DNA of 64,000 nt, from contig CM055106.1 in assembly GCA_029204225.1 (NCBI GenBank), positions 2,741,294 to 2,805,293 on the forward strand. Reading direction: 5' to 3'. The notes below the pieces were generated by a model. That model did no database searches and was not told the origin of the DNA. It worked only from the letters and a program-made list of their open reading frames with translations. A program made the position numbers and the translations under genes. Below, piece after piece: positions 10,346 to 20,489 of this stretch (positions within the stretch are counted from its first letter, which is position 1; every line of letters begins with the position of its first letter). The DNA comes from Diphasiastrum complanatum. Lineage: Eukaryota > Streptophyta > Lycopodiopsida > Lycopodiales > Lycopodiaceae.

Positions 10346-11637
10346 CCGGTCGGGGGGCCACGGACATGACATCGGCCTACCAAATCTTGAAAACTTTTGT
10401 CCAAGATGCGGTAGCGACCAGAACTAGTTACAGTTCCTACAAGATGAAAAGACTATCTAGCTAACTCAACCAATCTCTGCCAATTGATCTCTCACACAAG
10501 TTGAGATGGATCTTCTCACACAGCATGTGCAAATCTACCGCCAAACGCTCAACAACTACCAGGTAGAGTTCGACCAGTACCAAAGGAGCGCTACAAGAGC
10601 TAGCACAGGCAAAGAATGCCCTAGAGGGATGCCAATGCCACATGGAACAACAACCCCAACCAGCCCCAGTGGTAATTCCATCGCCACCCAAAGTAGAAAC
10701 TACGCTGGCCAATTCCAACCAAGACAAAGCCAAGCAAGTAGCAGGGCTAGAAGGTTAGGATCAAGCAAAGGCCAGTGGACAAGACCAGGGACCCTAGACA
10801 AGCAACAAATCAGAACCCGGGCCAAGAAAAGCGCCCAACGTCATCATCTCAAGGCTCTCGATCTATCTCTGCCAACTGTGCCTTTGGTCGACCAAAGTCT
10901 GTAGAGGATAAATTCAATGACTTTTTAGTCCAACGTCCCTACGAGTGGGGGTATTCCCATGTAAAGAAATAAATTTGTCAGAAAAAATAGAAATAAGTTG
11001 CAAGGGTCGTGGTATCCTGCGTGCATAAGCCCATGGCCAAATGAGCACTTGTAAATAATTATTTTTGAAATAAACTTGACTTTGGGCCATGTAATTAAAA
11101 TAATATTAAAAGGCCAAAGTTTAAGCTGAACTTAAGTTCCTAAATTTTTGTAATTAGTCAAAAGTCAAATGGTGGTAGGTGGGGTGTGCTTCTTCCTACA
11201 CCATTGATTAGTTTGTGTTTCTTGTGAAGGGTGTGGATTTTAATCCCACATTATTTGAAGTAGCCAATAAGAAGCAAGGGGCAAGGGCCACCCCAAACAT
11301 AAAAAGGCACCTATTGTATACCATTTTACATGTTTATTGGAGAAGAGGAGACTCTACTATTTTGAAAGCTCAAGCATCCTTCTGTACTATTCTTGCATGC
11401 TCTCGCTTTTTCATTGTGTTTGCTATGATTTTCGCTTGCCATTTTCTTGCTTTCTAATAGTTAAAAGTTTCTCCATTAGCATGCTAGGATGAGCACATGA
11501 ACTAACCACTCCAATCTTGATGTGTCAGTGTTAGTGAAAGTAGAGTTAGACGTGGGGTAGTGTTAAAGTAGAATTAGGAAGCATCTAAACTAGCAACTAA
11601 GTATAGTTAGGAATTTATCCTTGTGTTCTAATTTATA
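10346..11637 (+). mobile_element. Element X fragment (copy 1)
   Basis: Begins at the word 'accggtcgggg', which aligns with about 31768 of the fuller X copy, and includes a deletion near 10425. It holds the end of the coiled-coil-like frame, a Q/P-rich stretch, and the X tail (10960-11637). The tail is LTR-like: 'aaaaaggcacc' near 11303 resembles a TATA region. Its right edge abuts the CAGGGGGCGG end of the foldback element. Confidence 0.6.
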
Positions 11638-11702
11638 CAGGGGGCGGAAGGCCTGTCCAAGGGCATTTTGCTTTGGGAGTTGGCTGACGAGGACAAAAGC
11701 CC

Positions 11703-12107
11703 TGTTAGAAATCAATGATAAACTTCATTGTTATTGTGTACGATGCACATTAATGTTGACAGCTGTCAACAATCGTAGGCTAGTCTATTAGTCTACTTGT
11801 AGGTTTTCTCTCTCTATCGGGGTTCAGGGTTTATTTGTACATTTTACATTCTGTATGAGTTAGTGTGATAGAGTGACAGTTTACGATGCACATTAATGTT
11901 GGCAGCTGTGACCAGCTATCAATAGCCATAGGCTAGTCTATTAGTCTACTCGTAGGTTTTCTCTCTCTATCAGGGTTCAGGGTTTATTTGTACATTTTAC
12001 ATTCTGTATGAGTTAGTGTGATAGAGTGACAGTACGTGTTCTTCTTCCGCCCTCTTGTGGTGATTGCTTATGGTGAATGCTTCATATTGCATATCTAATT
12101 CTTGACA
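11703..12107 (+). repeat. 5' LTR of outer copia, copy 1
   Basis: TG...CA ends, about 405 bp. It contains an internal direct duplication: a ~145-bp block beginning 'acgatgcacattaatgtt' and ending 'gatagagtgacagt' occurs twice (about 11739-11880 and 11883-12033). The same doubling is in all four LTRs of this family in the window. Confidence 0.9.
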
Positions 12108-12119
12108 TGGTATTAGAGC
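12108..12119 (+). other. PBS of outer copia, copy 1
   Basis: TGGTATTAGAGC, one base from TGGTATCAGAGC, complementary to the 3' end of initiator tRNA-Met. Compared with copy 2, about 13 bases just after it are deleted. Confidence 0.8.
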
Positions 12120-12555
12120 GTGCGTGATCAGTGGATACAGGTTGTCACAAGCTCCACAACAAAGTGAGAAAGTCCTTCACGGGAGGTGAAAGCTTGGAGA
12201 GACAAAAATGGCTGGAAGAAATTCTTCTTTAGTGTATTTTGTAGGGTTGAGCTCAGAATCATCAGTGGGGAACGAAAGCATAGTTCTGGAGGCATCAGAA
12301 AGGCCAGGGCAGCATCAGATAGATTGAAAATTTGTTGAGTGGGGGAGATTTTAACAATACTTCCTAGCTATTGTGGAAAGTGCTATTTGTGTGAGAGGTT
12401 TGCCAAGAAATCTCTCATTTGTCTGTTTGGAGTACCGCAAATCACACTAGATAGTGTCTAGTACTACCGTTCAGAGTTAGAAGGCTTCATACTTTTCACA
12501 TTACTGATCTCTGTCTTTTGAACGATCACACATTTCAAAATCTTTGCAAAGAGGA

Positions 12556-12570
12556 GGCGGCGTAGCCGCC
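12556..12570. other. GC hairpin in copia leader
   Basis: GGCGGC-GTA-GCCGCC is a perfect 6-bp stem with a 3-base loop in an otherwise AT-rich leader. It is conserved in copy 2 at 49302-49316. It may be an RNA packaging or dimerisation signal; that is inference. Confidence 0.5.
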
Positions 12571-12642
12571 ACGCCAAAGTGGAAAATCTAGAATATTCCC
12601 TCTAAAAGTTCTTATATTCTCTCTATTTTTTAATCTTTTTCG

Positions 12643-12890
12643 TACCAATATTGGATCGACGCTCCAGAGGTAGGAAAAATCTTGAGAAATCGTACATCCA
12701 CCTGTCATACAGATATAGCATATCCGTACCAATATCGGAGCGACGCACCAGAGGTAAAGAAAACCAAGAGCAGTCGTACATCCGCGCGTCATATCGATAT
12801 CACATATCAGTACCAATATCGGAGCGATGCGCCAGAGGTAAAGAGAATCTCGAGTAGTCGTGCACCCGTGCATCGTACCGATATCAGGAG
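12643..12890. repeat. 84-bp tandem repeats (x3) in copia leader, copy 1
   Basis: Units start with 'taccaatat' at 12643, 12727 and 12811, exactly 84 bp apart. Since 84 is 28 codons, the array stays open in more than one frame and on both strands, which explains the overlapping open frames here. Unit 1 is the most diverged. It lies between the LTR and gag. Confidence 0.85.
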
Positions 12891-12956
12891 TACAACAAAA
12901 AATTTACAGTTCTATGGTGTGAATAAATTTTGTGATCCAGACTCATCTATCCAGTA

Positions 12957-13830
12957 ATGGCAACTATAAGCGAGAGTGTTCTTAATGAGTCAAGCAAATT
13001 GGAAGGTGCCGGCAACTATGCAGTTTGTAAATTCAAACTGAAGAACATTTTGATGGAAAAGGAGCTATGGGAGATCGTGACAGGTGAAGAGACAAGGCCA
13101 GTGATTGAAGAAGATCAGCGGGCATTTGATAGGAGAAGACAGAAAGCCAAAATGTCATCAACTTATTAGTTAGAAATGCAATTATTCCCTATATTACAGA
13201 TTCAGAAGGACCAAAAGAAGCGTGGGATACATTGAAGGCATTGTTTGAAACGACAAATACATCTCGAATACTATTTTTAAAGACAAAGTTGCATGCATTG
13301 CGGATGGATGATGGTGCAACTATTGCCGATCACATACTGAAGATCAAAGAGATCCGTGATCAATTAACAACAGTTGGAGAGTGAGTACAAGATCGTGAGA
13401 TCGTGCAATTGACATTGAATAGTCTGAGTGAGTCACATCAGATGTTTGTGACGAGTATAGCCACAAGAGAAAATCTTCCAACCTGTAAAGAACTAGGTGA
13501 ATTGCTTTTGCAAGAAGAGCAACGTCAAGAGAACTTGAATCATCGTAACAGGAGCTATGATCAATCTCTTGCAGTTAGAGGACGAGGTGGAAGATTTGGC
13601 CTTGGAAAGTATCAATCGAGAGTAGGAAACTCAAGCCGAGGATCATTTCAACAATTTCATGAGCAAGTCAATGATAGTCCGAATTGAGGTAATTGGAATC
13701 AAGACCGAGGTCAAGCACGCGGGTATTCAAGACAAAATAAACCTGGAAATTGTAGGTACTGCAACAACCTGGTCATTGGGAGCGTGAATGCTTCAAGAAA
13801 CAGAAGGAGATGGAACAAAGAAAAGACAAA
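12957..13830 (+). pseudogene. gag of outer copia, copy 1
   Basis: Starts at ATG 12957. UBN2-type gag: NYAVCKFKLKNILMEKELWE, then LFETTNTSRILFLKTKLHAL, IADHILKIKEIRDQLTTVGE, VQLTLNSLSESHQMFVTSI and ELGELLLQEEQRQENL, then an R/G-rich linker and a CCHC knuckle region. Lesions: TAG at about 13167, TGA at 13382-13384, TGA at 13685-13687, and a 1-base loss inside the CCHC motif near 13762. The two TGAs are also in copy 2. Confidence 0.85.
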
Positions 13831-14705
13831 TGGCAAGCGAGAAATTATGCTGATCAACATCAATACGATGATGATCAATATGAAGATAACACAGGTGAGA
13901 GTTCAAAATTGTTCATTATAGCATTAATGACAAGTGATGAAGCCAAGAATACCTGGTACATTGATAGTGGTGCATCCAAGCACATGACTTCAAGGAAAGA
14001 GTGGTTTTCAGAACTCAAGAAAACTGACAATGGTGATGAAGTTGGACAAGCTGATGGCAAATTGTTATCTGTTAAAGGAGTTGGAGTGGTACCAGTGAAG
14101 TTAGCCAACGGGAAGATAAAGCATATAAGTAATGTGCAATATGTACCTGACTTAGCTAACAATCTACTATCTGTTGGGATGATGGCTGATCAACAACTCA
14201 AGGTTGAGTTTGTTACTATTTTGTCACATTCATTGATGACTATAATAGACATATCTGGATTTATTTCATAAGCAAGAAATCTGATGCTTTTTCCAAGTTT
14301 AGAGAGTTCAAGGCTCTAGTTGAAAAACAAACAGGTTGTTATATTAAGACCCTCAGATCAGTTGGTGGTGGTGAGTATTTTTCAACAGAGTTTATAAACT
14401 TTTGCAAGGATCAAGGGTCAAGAGACAAACCACTACACCCTAATCACCACAACAGAACGGAGTTGTAGAACAAAAAAACAGATCCATTGTGGAGATGGCT
14501 AGGGCAACGCCTAAGAGCAAGTGTTTGTCAAATACTTTTTGGGCAGAAGCATGCAACACAGCTACTCATATCTTGAATCGGTGTCCTACGAAGTCCGTGG
14601 AGGGCAAGACACCTTACAAAGCTTTTATTGGAAAGAAACCTAATGTTTCTCATTTACGAATATTTGGTTGTGATGCTTACGCTCATGTACCTGATGAAAA
14701 ATGAA
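13831..14705 (+). pseudogene. Protease and integrase remnants of outer copia, copy 1
   Basis: Retropepsin motif WYIDSGASKHMTSRKEWF (about 13950-14005), then GVGVVPVKLANGKIKHISNV. At about 14200 the frame jumps directly into the integrase core (a shifted frame reads [19 protein letters not shown], then [13 protein letters not shown]), so GAG-pre-integrase and the first catalytic region are deleted. The C-terminal part reads MARATPKSKCLSNTFWAEA and TPYKAFIGKKPNVSHLRIFG, and ends near 14702. Confidence 0.8.
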
Positions 14706-15035
14706 CGAACAGGAAGTATTGAAAGTTTAATTAATGAAATAAAATTAGATCTTTCCAAAGCTTTTGACATGAGTGATCTAGGATTGATGCACTATTGTCT
14801 TGGCATTGAAGTATGGCAAAAGGAAGACATGGTATTTCTTACACAAAGCAAATATGCACGATATTTGCTTTATAAGTTCAATATGCAAGATTGTAAGTCT
14901 TTGAGTACACCTATGGATGTCAACATGAAGCTTACTGCATATGGTGAATCTGAGAAAGTGGAAGCTTATTTGTATCGACAGCTGGTGGGTAGTTTGATTT
15001 ATTTGACACACACACGACCTGATATTTCTTATGAT
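14706..15035 (+). pseudogene. Reverse transcriptase C-terminal part of outer copia, copy 1
   Basis: Starts abruptly at LINEIKLDLSKAFDMSDLGL and runs through YCLGIEVWQ, VFLTQSKYARYLLYKFNM and LVGSLIYLTHTRPDISYDVG, where the inner copia is inserted. The N-terminal RT, including YVDD, is missing. The frame resumes at 19466 after the inner element. Confidence 0.85.
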
Positions 15036-15414
15036 GTTGGTGTTGATTTCACACGTGTGGATTGTCCACAACATGTACTTGTGATCTCCTAAGGTGTGTA
15101 GATGCACCAAGATCAAGACTAGATTGAGATTCAAGATCAATCTTAGATCCTATGGCAAAAACACACTACTACATGCATTCAATCACTTCCAACTCTCACT
15201 CACACATGTGGAAAGTATTCAAAAATTATTCTAAGTAAAAACAAGCTACTCTCCTTGGGTAGAGACAGAAAACCATCACGAGCTCTCGGGTAGAGAGAGA
15301 AAGCTAGAAATCCAATAACACTCAAAATCCACACAATCACCAAATCATTAGATCCAAAATGAGGAGTACAATGATACTAGTAGATCCACGAGATACCACT
15401 ATGCTTAACTATGA

Positions 15415-15600
15415 TTGGAACACACTTTGTCACCTCTTAATCCTATTGGACCATTGATCCATGCACCTCTTAATTCTATTGGACTATATTCAAGCACACC
15501 TCAAATTCCTATTGGACCTCACATGGTTCCACCTCTAAATCCTATTGGACCTCTTAGAATTCATCAAACAAAGGCATTACACTTGTCTACACTCTAATTG
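15415..15600. repeat. Degenerate PLNPIGP-coding repeats in inner LTR
   Basis: About five imperfect units of roughly 25-35 bp around 'cctattggac' inside the LTR. They give a short proline-rich open frame, but it lies in the LTR and is not a gene. The same array is at 19101-19283, 52200-52382 and 57563-57745. Confidence 0.7.
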
Positions 15601-15792
15601 GCACGAGTTTAGCCTCTTACTCTATTTTGGCTCAATAGTGGCATTACAAGTGGAAATGCATGATTTGCCATCTATGCCAAATTTGTTCCTATCAACATCC
15701 TACACCTAGATGCTTGATGTAAAAAACATAAGACCCCTATATCTAACATAGATAATCTTTCTCAATTCTTCACACTCCTCCTAAAAAATTAT

Positions 15793-17468
15793 CTATGAAG
15801 ATTTAGGCATTGATCTTGATATAACTCCAAGATTAGATCTATGCTTGATGAAAGCACTTTTGCTCAAAGACTTGGTGAGTAGATCGACAATACAAGAGGA
15901 CGAGTTGACATGCTCCAAATAGATTTCTCCTCCAATAAGCTTTTCTCTCACAAAATGGTGTGCCACTTCTATGTGCTTGCTTCTTGCATGAAATATGAGA
16001 TTATTGGCAAGAGCTTGGGCCGAGATGTTATCACACTTGATCATTGGTAGATCATCTTCCTTGATGCACTTTAGCTCCATTAATAACCTCTTGATCCAAA
16101 GCACATCTTTGGTAGTTGTACTGAGTGCTTTGTACTTGGCCTTACATGAAGAGAGAGATATAGTATCTTGCTTTTTGGAAAGCCAAGATATTAGATTGCC
16201 TCCAAGAAAAATAGTGTATGCACTAATAGACTTTCGATCCATCTTGTCACTTGCAATGTCCGAATCCGAGTAGCCAACAATGGATATATCTTCACTTTTA
16301 TAAAGTAGACCATAATCACAAGATGAAGATACATATCTTAGAATATCTTGGCCATCTTCCAATGATGGATCTTAGGATCTTGCATAAATTGACTCAATTT
16401 GTGCACACAAAAACTTAGATCGGGCCTAGTAATGGTAAGCCAAATCAATGAGCCTACAAGACTCCTAAAAAGTGTGATGTCCTCAAAGGATCTTTCATCA
16501 CCTTTATTAGGATCTTTTACAATTTGCTCCATTGGAATATATATGCTCTTAGAATTTTCCATATGGGATTTTTTCAACATAGAGTGAGCATATCTAGATT
16601 GGCATATAAAGACATGATTTTCATAAAAATCAATTTCTAGGCCTAGGATGTAATGTATCTCTCCTAGATCTTGCATTTTAAACTCACATCCAAGTGCTAG
16701 CTTAGTTTCATCAACTAGCTTGATACAACTTCCACAAAGAATAATGTCATCAACATAAATTAGAAGAATGACAATAATGCTATCAACAAACTTTAGATAC
16801 ATGGAAGGATCATAGTCACTAAGAGTAAAGCCTAGTGAGATAAGAAAAGAATTAAGTCTTGAATACCATGATCTTGGTGCTTGCTTGAGTCCATAAAGAC
16901 TTTTGAAGAGCAAGCACACTTTTTTTGGACTCATCCTTGATGAATCCTTGAGGTTGTTCCATATAGATCTCCTCCTCAAGATAACCATTTAGAAAAGCAT
17001 TGGATACATCTAATTGGAACACCTTCCACTTAAAGAAACAAGCAAGAGAAATAAGAATTCTTATTGTCACCATCTTTGCAACGAGTGCAAAGGTCTTCTC
17101 ATAATCAAGGCCATGGATTTGAGCAAATCCTTTGGCACATAATCTTGCTTTATACTTGTTGATGGTGCCATCATGATTGAACTTGATCCAAAATACCCAC
17201 TTGCAACCAATCACATGCTTGTTGGATGGAGGATCCACAAGCTCCCAAGTATTGTTGGTGCTCAATGCATCATACTCTTGCTGTATGGCATCATACCACT
17301 CCTACGTATTGAGTGCCTCTTGTACATTCTTTGGCTTTTCATGAGAGACATAAAAAACATAATTAGTAGAATCAAGATCCACTTGTTTGCCTTTGTCAAC
17401 ATATGAGAGCCTCTTAGGCTCGGATCTATCTCTCATGGATCTTCTTGGTGAGAAAATCCGAGGAGAGT
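15793..17468 (-). pseudogene. pol (RT-RNase H) of inner copia, copy 1
   Basis: Minus-strand pol in three overlapping frames. RT: NNTWELVDPPSNKHVIGCKW, YKARLCAKGFAQIHGLDYEK, LDVSNAFLNGYLEEEI, LYGLKQAPRSWYSRLNSFL and the catalytic YVDDIILCG (about 16750). RNase H: VGYSDSDIASDKMDRKSISA, LSSCKAKYKAL, IKCDNISAQALANN and HVNSSSCIVDLLTKSLSKSA. Frameshifts lie near 16900 and 16350. Integrase and protease are lost in the 1.7-kb deletion. Confidence 0.9.
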
Positions 17469-17469
17469 C

Positions 17470-18053
17470 AAGAGCTTGTACTTTTGTCTTGATTCTTCTG
17501 AAATTAGCACACTTTGGAGAGCATCCAAACTTGGTAGCTTCTCCTTGATGGCATAGGATTAGACAAGGTTATCAAATTCACTTCTCAATCCATTGAGAAT
17601 GACTTGAACTAGCTGATTTTGATTGATGGAATTACCGATACAAGCAAGTTCTCTATGAATATCCTTTACTCTCAAAACATAACTAGATGCACTCTCATCA
17701 CGCTTTTGGATACTTTGAAAGATTCGATTACTAAGAGTGAGAAGCATAGAGGTATTCTTAGCCTCATAGATAGTCTTAAGACAATCCTAAGCTTCTTTGG
17801 CTGATGTACAAGTACCTATCTCCCTCAATATCTCATTAGAGACATTCATCTTAATGTAGTGGAGAGCCATCCTAGTTCTCTTTTTGTATTTTTGAACCTC
17901 TTGAAGAACTTGTGGTTCTTCTTCAAGGCCAAGAACTATGTCCATCACATCTTGAAGGATCAAGATGGACTCCATCCTCATTTTTCAAATTGAATAGTTT
18001 GAAGTGGTCAACCTTTCACTTGGTTCCAACAAGGATGAACCCATTGAAGACAT
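17470..18053 (-). pseudogene. gag of inner copia, copy 1 (truncated)
   Basis: ATG complement at 18051-18053. UBN2-like gag: RMESILILQDVMDIVLGLEE, KYKKRTRMALHYIKMNVSNE, ESASSYVLRVKDIHRELACI and LVQVILNGLRSEFDNLV. A TGA replaces the Trp codon of the family 'NYSIW' motif early in the protein, as in copy 2. The zinc knuckle is removed by the internal deletion. Confidence 0.8.
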
Positions 18054-18724
18054 TTGAAGTAAAGAAAACTCAAATAATGAACAATAAATGTTGCTACACA
18101 CTCTCAATAGGATCCAATAATAGAGTACTATCTCCTCCTATGAAAGATCTTGCAACTATTTGTGAATTGATTCTCACTAGCTACACAAATCTCTCTAAAA
18201 CAAGATCTATTTCACATCAAATGATGGAGTATAGGCAAAGTTAGGATCAAACACTCTTAGCACGTGTGAAGTAGACTAAGAAACCAAATTTGACTCAAAT
18301 ACAATGATATTGCATGAAACAAAATGGCTAAGATATCAAAACAGTGCCTAGATCACATATAGATGAGATTGGTAAGCATGCAACTGTGATTTTGGATCAA
18401 CCAAGCAATCTCTTGATCTCAAAACAGGTCTAGGTGCCCTACCTAACCCTCTTCAAATGCTTATAACTTCTAATTGGCTCAACCAAATGGAATGAAACTG
18501 ATTGCATAAAAAACTAGACAAAAATAGCTTCAAAACAAGCTATCAAGCAAGATAAATGGATCAAGCATGAGAGAGAGAACTTCTAAACTAAAATTGGATG
18601 TTCCTCACACGTGTCTGAGAACCTGATTCTGTACAGTACCAAGTCAGACCCAATCAATGTCCTTTTGATCTCTTTTGATTCAAAATTGAACAAGATAGCA
18701 ATCTTAGGTAGGCTCTGATAGCCA
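18054..18724 (-). other. Leader of inner copia, copy 1
   Basis: Untranslated region between gag and 5' LTR on the minus strand, ending in the PBS (18712-18724). No open frame of interest. Confidence 0.6.
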
Positions 18725-19465
18725 TGTTGATTTCACACGTGTGGATTGTCCACAACATGTACTTGTGATCTCCTAAGGTGTGTAGATGCACCAAGATCAA
18801 GACTAGATTGAGATTCAAGATCAATCTTAGATCCTATGGCAAAAACACACTACTACATGCATTAAATCACTTCCAACTCTCACTCACACATGTGGGAAGT
18901 ATTAAAAAATTATTCTAAGTAAAAACAAGCTGTTCTCCTCGGGTATTGAGAGAAAAACCATCATGAGCTCTCGGGTAGAGAGAGAAAGCTAGAAATCCAA
19001 TAACACTCAAAATCCACACAATCACCAAATCAATTAGATCCAAAATGAGGAGTACAATGATACTAGTAGATCCACGAGCTACCACTATGCCTAGCTATGA
19101 TTGGACCACACTTTGTCACCTCTTAATCCTATTGGACTATTGATCCATGCACCTCTTGATTCTATTGGACTATATTCAAGCGCACCTCAAATTCCTATTG
19201 GACCTCACATGATTCCACCTCTAAATCCTATTGGACCTCTTAGGATTCATCAAACAAAGGCATTACACTTGTCTACAGTCTAATTGGCACGAGTTTAGCC
19301 TCTTACTTTATTTTGGCTCAATAGTGGCATTACAAGTGGAAATGCATAATTTGCCATCTATGCCAAATTTGTACCTATCAACATCCTACACCTAAATGCT
19401 TGATGTAAAAAACATAAGACCCCTATATCTAACATAGATAATCTTTTTCAATTCTTCACAGTTGG

Positions 19466-20040
19466 TGTTGTTAGTCAATTTATGCAAGATCCTAATCAAG
19501 CGCACTGGAAGTCTGCTAAACGTATTCTCAGATACATTCGAGGGACATTGAATTTTGGTTTGAAGTATGATCAGTCTGAAACGCCAATGTTGGTAGGTTA
19601 TACAGATGCCGATTGGGCAGGTAATATTGATGATAGAAGATCTACAAGTGGTCATACATTCAGTTATGGTACAGCTGCAATTTCATGGAGCAGCAAAAAG
19701 CAACCTACAGTAGGCTTATCATCGACGGAAGCTGAATATAGAACACTCAGCAATGCTACACAAGAAGCGATATGGTTACGAAGATTGCTTGTGGATTTAG
19801 GTCAACCACAAGTGGATGCGACTACTATATCTTGCGATAATCAAAGCTGCATTCACCTTGCCAAAAATCCAGTTTTACATGCTTGAACCAAGCACATCGA
19901 AATACACTACCATTTTGTTCGAGATAAAATTCTTGATGTAGCCATTAATCTTGTTTTTTGTAAATTTGAAGATCAAAAGACATATATTTTTACTAATTCA
20001 TTAGGTAGATGTAAATTTGAGAGGTTTCATACTCTATTAG
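19466..20040 (+). pseudogene. RT end and RNase H of outer copia, copy 1
   Basis: Resumes the outer pol: VVSQFMQDPNQAHWKSAKRI, LRYIRGTLNFGLKY, VGYTDADWAGNIDDRRSTSG (catalytic Asp), AISWSSKKQPTVGLSSTEAE (catalytic Glu), SCDNQSCIHLAKNPVLHA. A TGA at about 19884 stands where the family has Arg (HARTKHIE), then KHIEIHYHFVRDK follows. Confidence 0.9.
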
Positions 20041-20074
20041 GGATAGAAAAATTAATGTTATCATTGAGGGAGAG

Positions 20075-20489
20075 TGTTAGAAATCAATGATAAACTTCAT
20101 TGTCACTGTTTATGATGCACATTAATGTTGATAGCTGTGACCAGCTGTCAATAGCCGTAGGCTAGTCTATTAGTCTACTCGTAGATTATCTCTCTCTTTC
20201 AAGGTTCAGGGTTTATTTGTACATTTTACATTCTGTATGAGTTAGTGTGATAAAGTGACAGTTTACGATGCACATTAATGTTGGCAGTTGTGACCAGTTG
20301 TCAATAGCCGTAGGCTAGTCGATTAGTCTACTCGTAGGTTTTCTCTCTCTATCAAGGTTCAGGGTTTATTTGTACATTTGACATTCTGTATGAGTTAGTG
20401 TGATAGAGTGAAAGTACGTGTTCTTCTTCCACCTTCTTGTGGTGATTGCTTATGGTGAATGCTTGATGTTGCATATCTAATTCTTGACA
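20075..20489 (+). repeat. 3' LTR of outer copia, copy 1
   Basis: 415 bp with TG...CA ends, preceded by polypurine tract GAGGGAGAG and followed by TSD AGCCC. It has the same internal block duplication as the 5' LTR. Confidence 0.9.

Larger units (their letters stand above)
15041..19460 (-). mobile_element. Inner Ty1/copia element, copy 1 (internally deleted)
   Basis: Inserted in the outer copia pol in opposite orientation. LTRs at 15041-15774 (3' LTR) and 18725-19460 (5' LTR); TSD GTTGG at 15036-15040 and 19461-19465; removing one TSD and the element restores the host frame (YDVG then VVSQF). PBS complement at 18712-18724 (TGGCTATCAGAGCC on the minus strand); polypurine AGGAGGAG next to the 3' LTR. 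A ~1.7-kb deletion at 17468-17470 joins gag to pol and removes protease and integrase, compared with copy 2. Confidence 0.9.
11703..20489 (+). mobile_element. Outer Ty1/copia LTR retrotransposon, copy 1
   Basis: Complete insertion with LTRs at 11703-12107 and 20075-20489 (TGTTAG...TTGACA), 5-bp TSD AGCCC at 11698-11702 and 20490-20494, PBS directly after the 5' LTR, and polypurine tract GAGGGAGAG at 20066-20074. The internal region has gag, protease, and pieces of integrase, RT and RNase H, with the core of integrase and the RT fingers missing. Copy 2 shares these deletions, so the element was defective before duplication. It is split at 15041-19465 by the inner copia. Confidence 0.9.

Noticed and set aside
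11630-11637. Target duplication flanking the foldback element
   Set aside because: Left flank AATTTATA and right flank TATTTACA are only vaguely alike, so no TSD is claimed.
12535-12873. Minus-strand 112-codon open frame
   Set aside because: It is antisense translation of the 84-bp tandem repeats in the copia leader.
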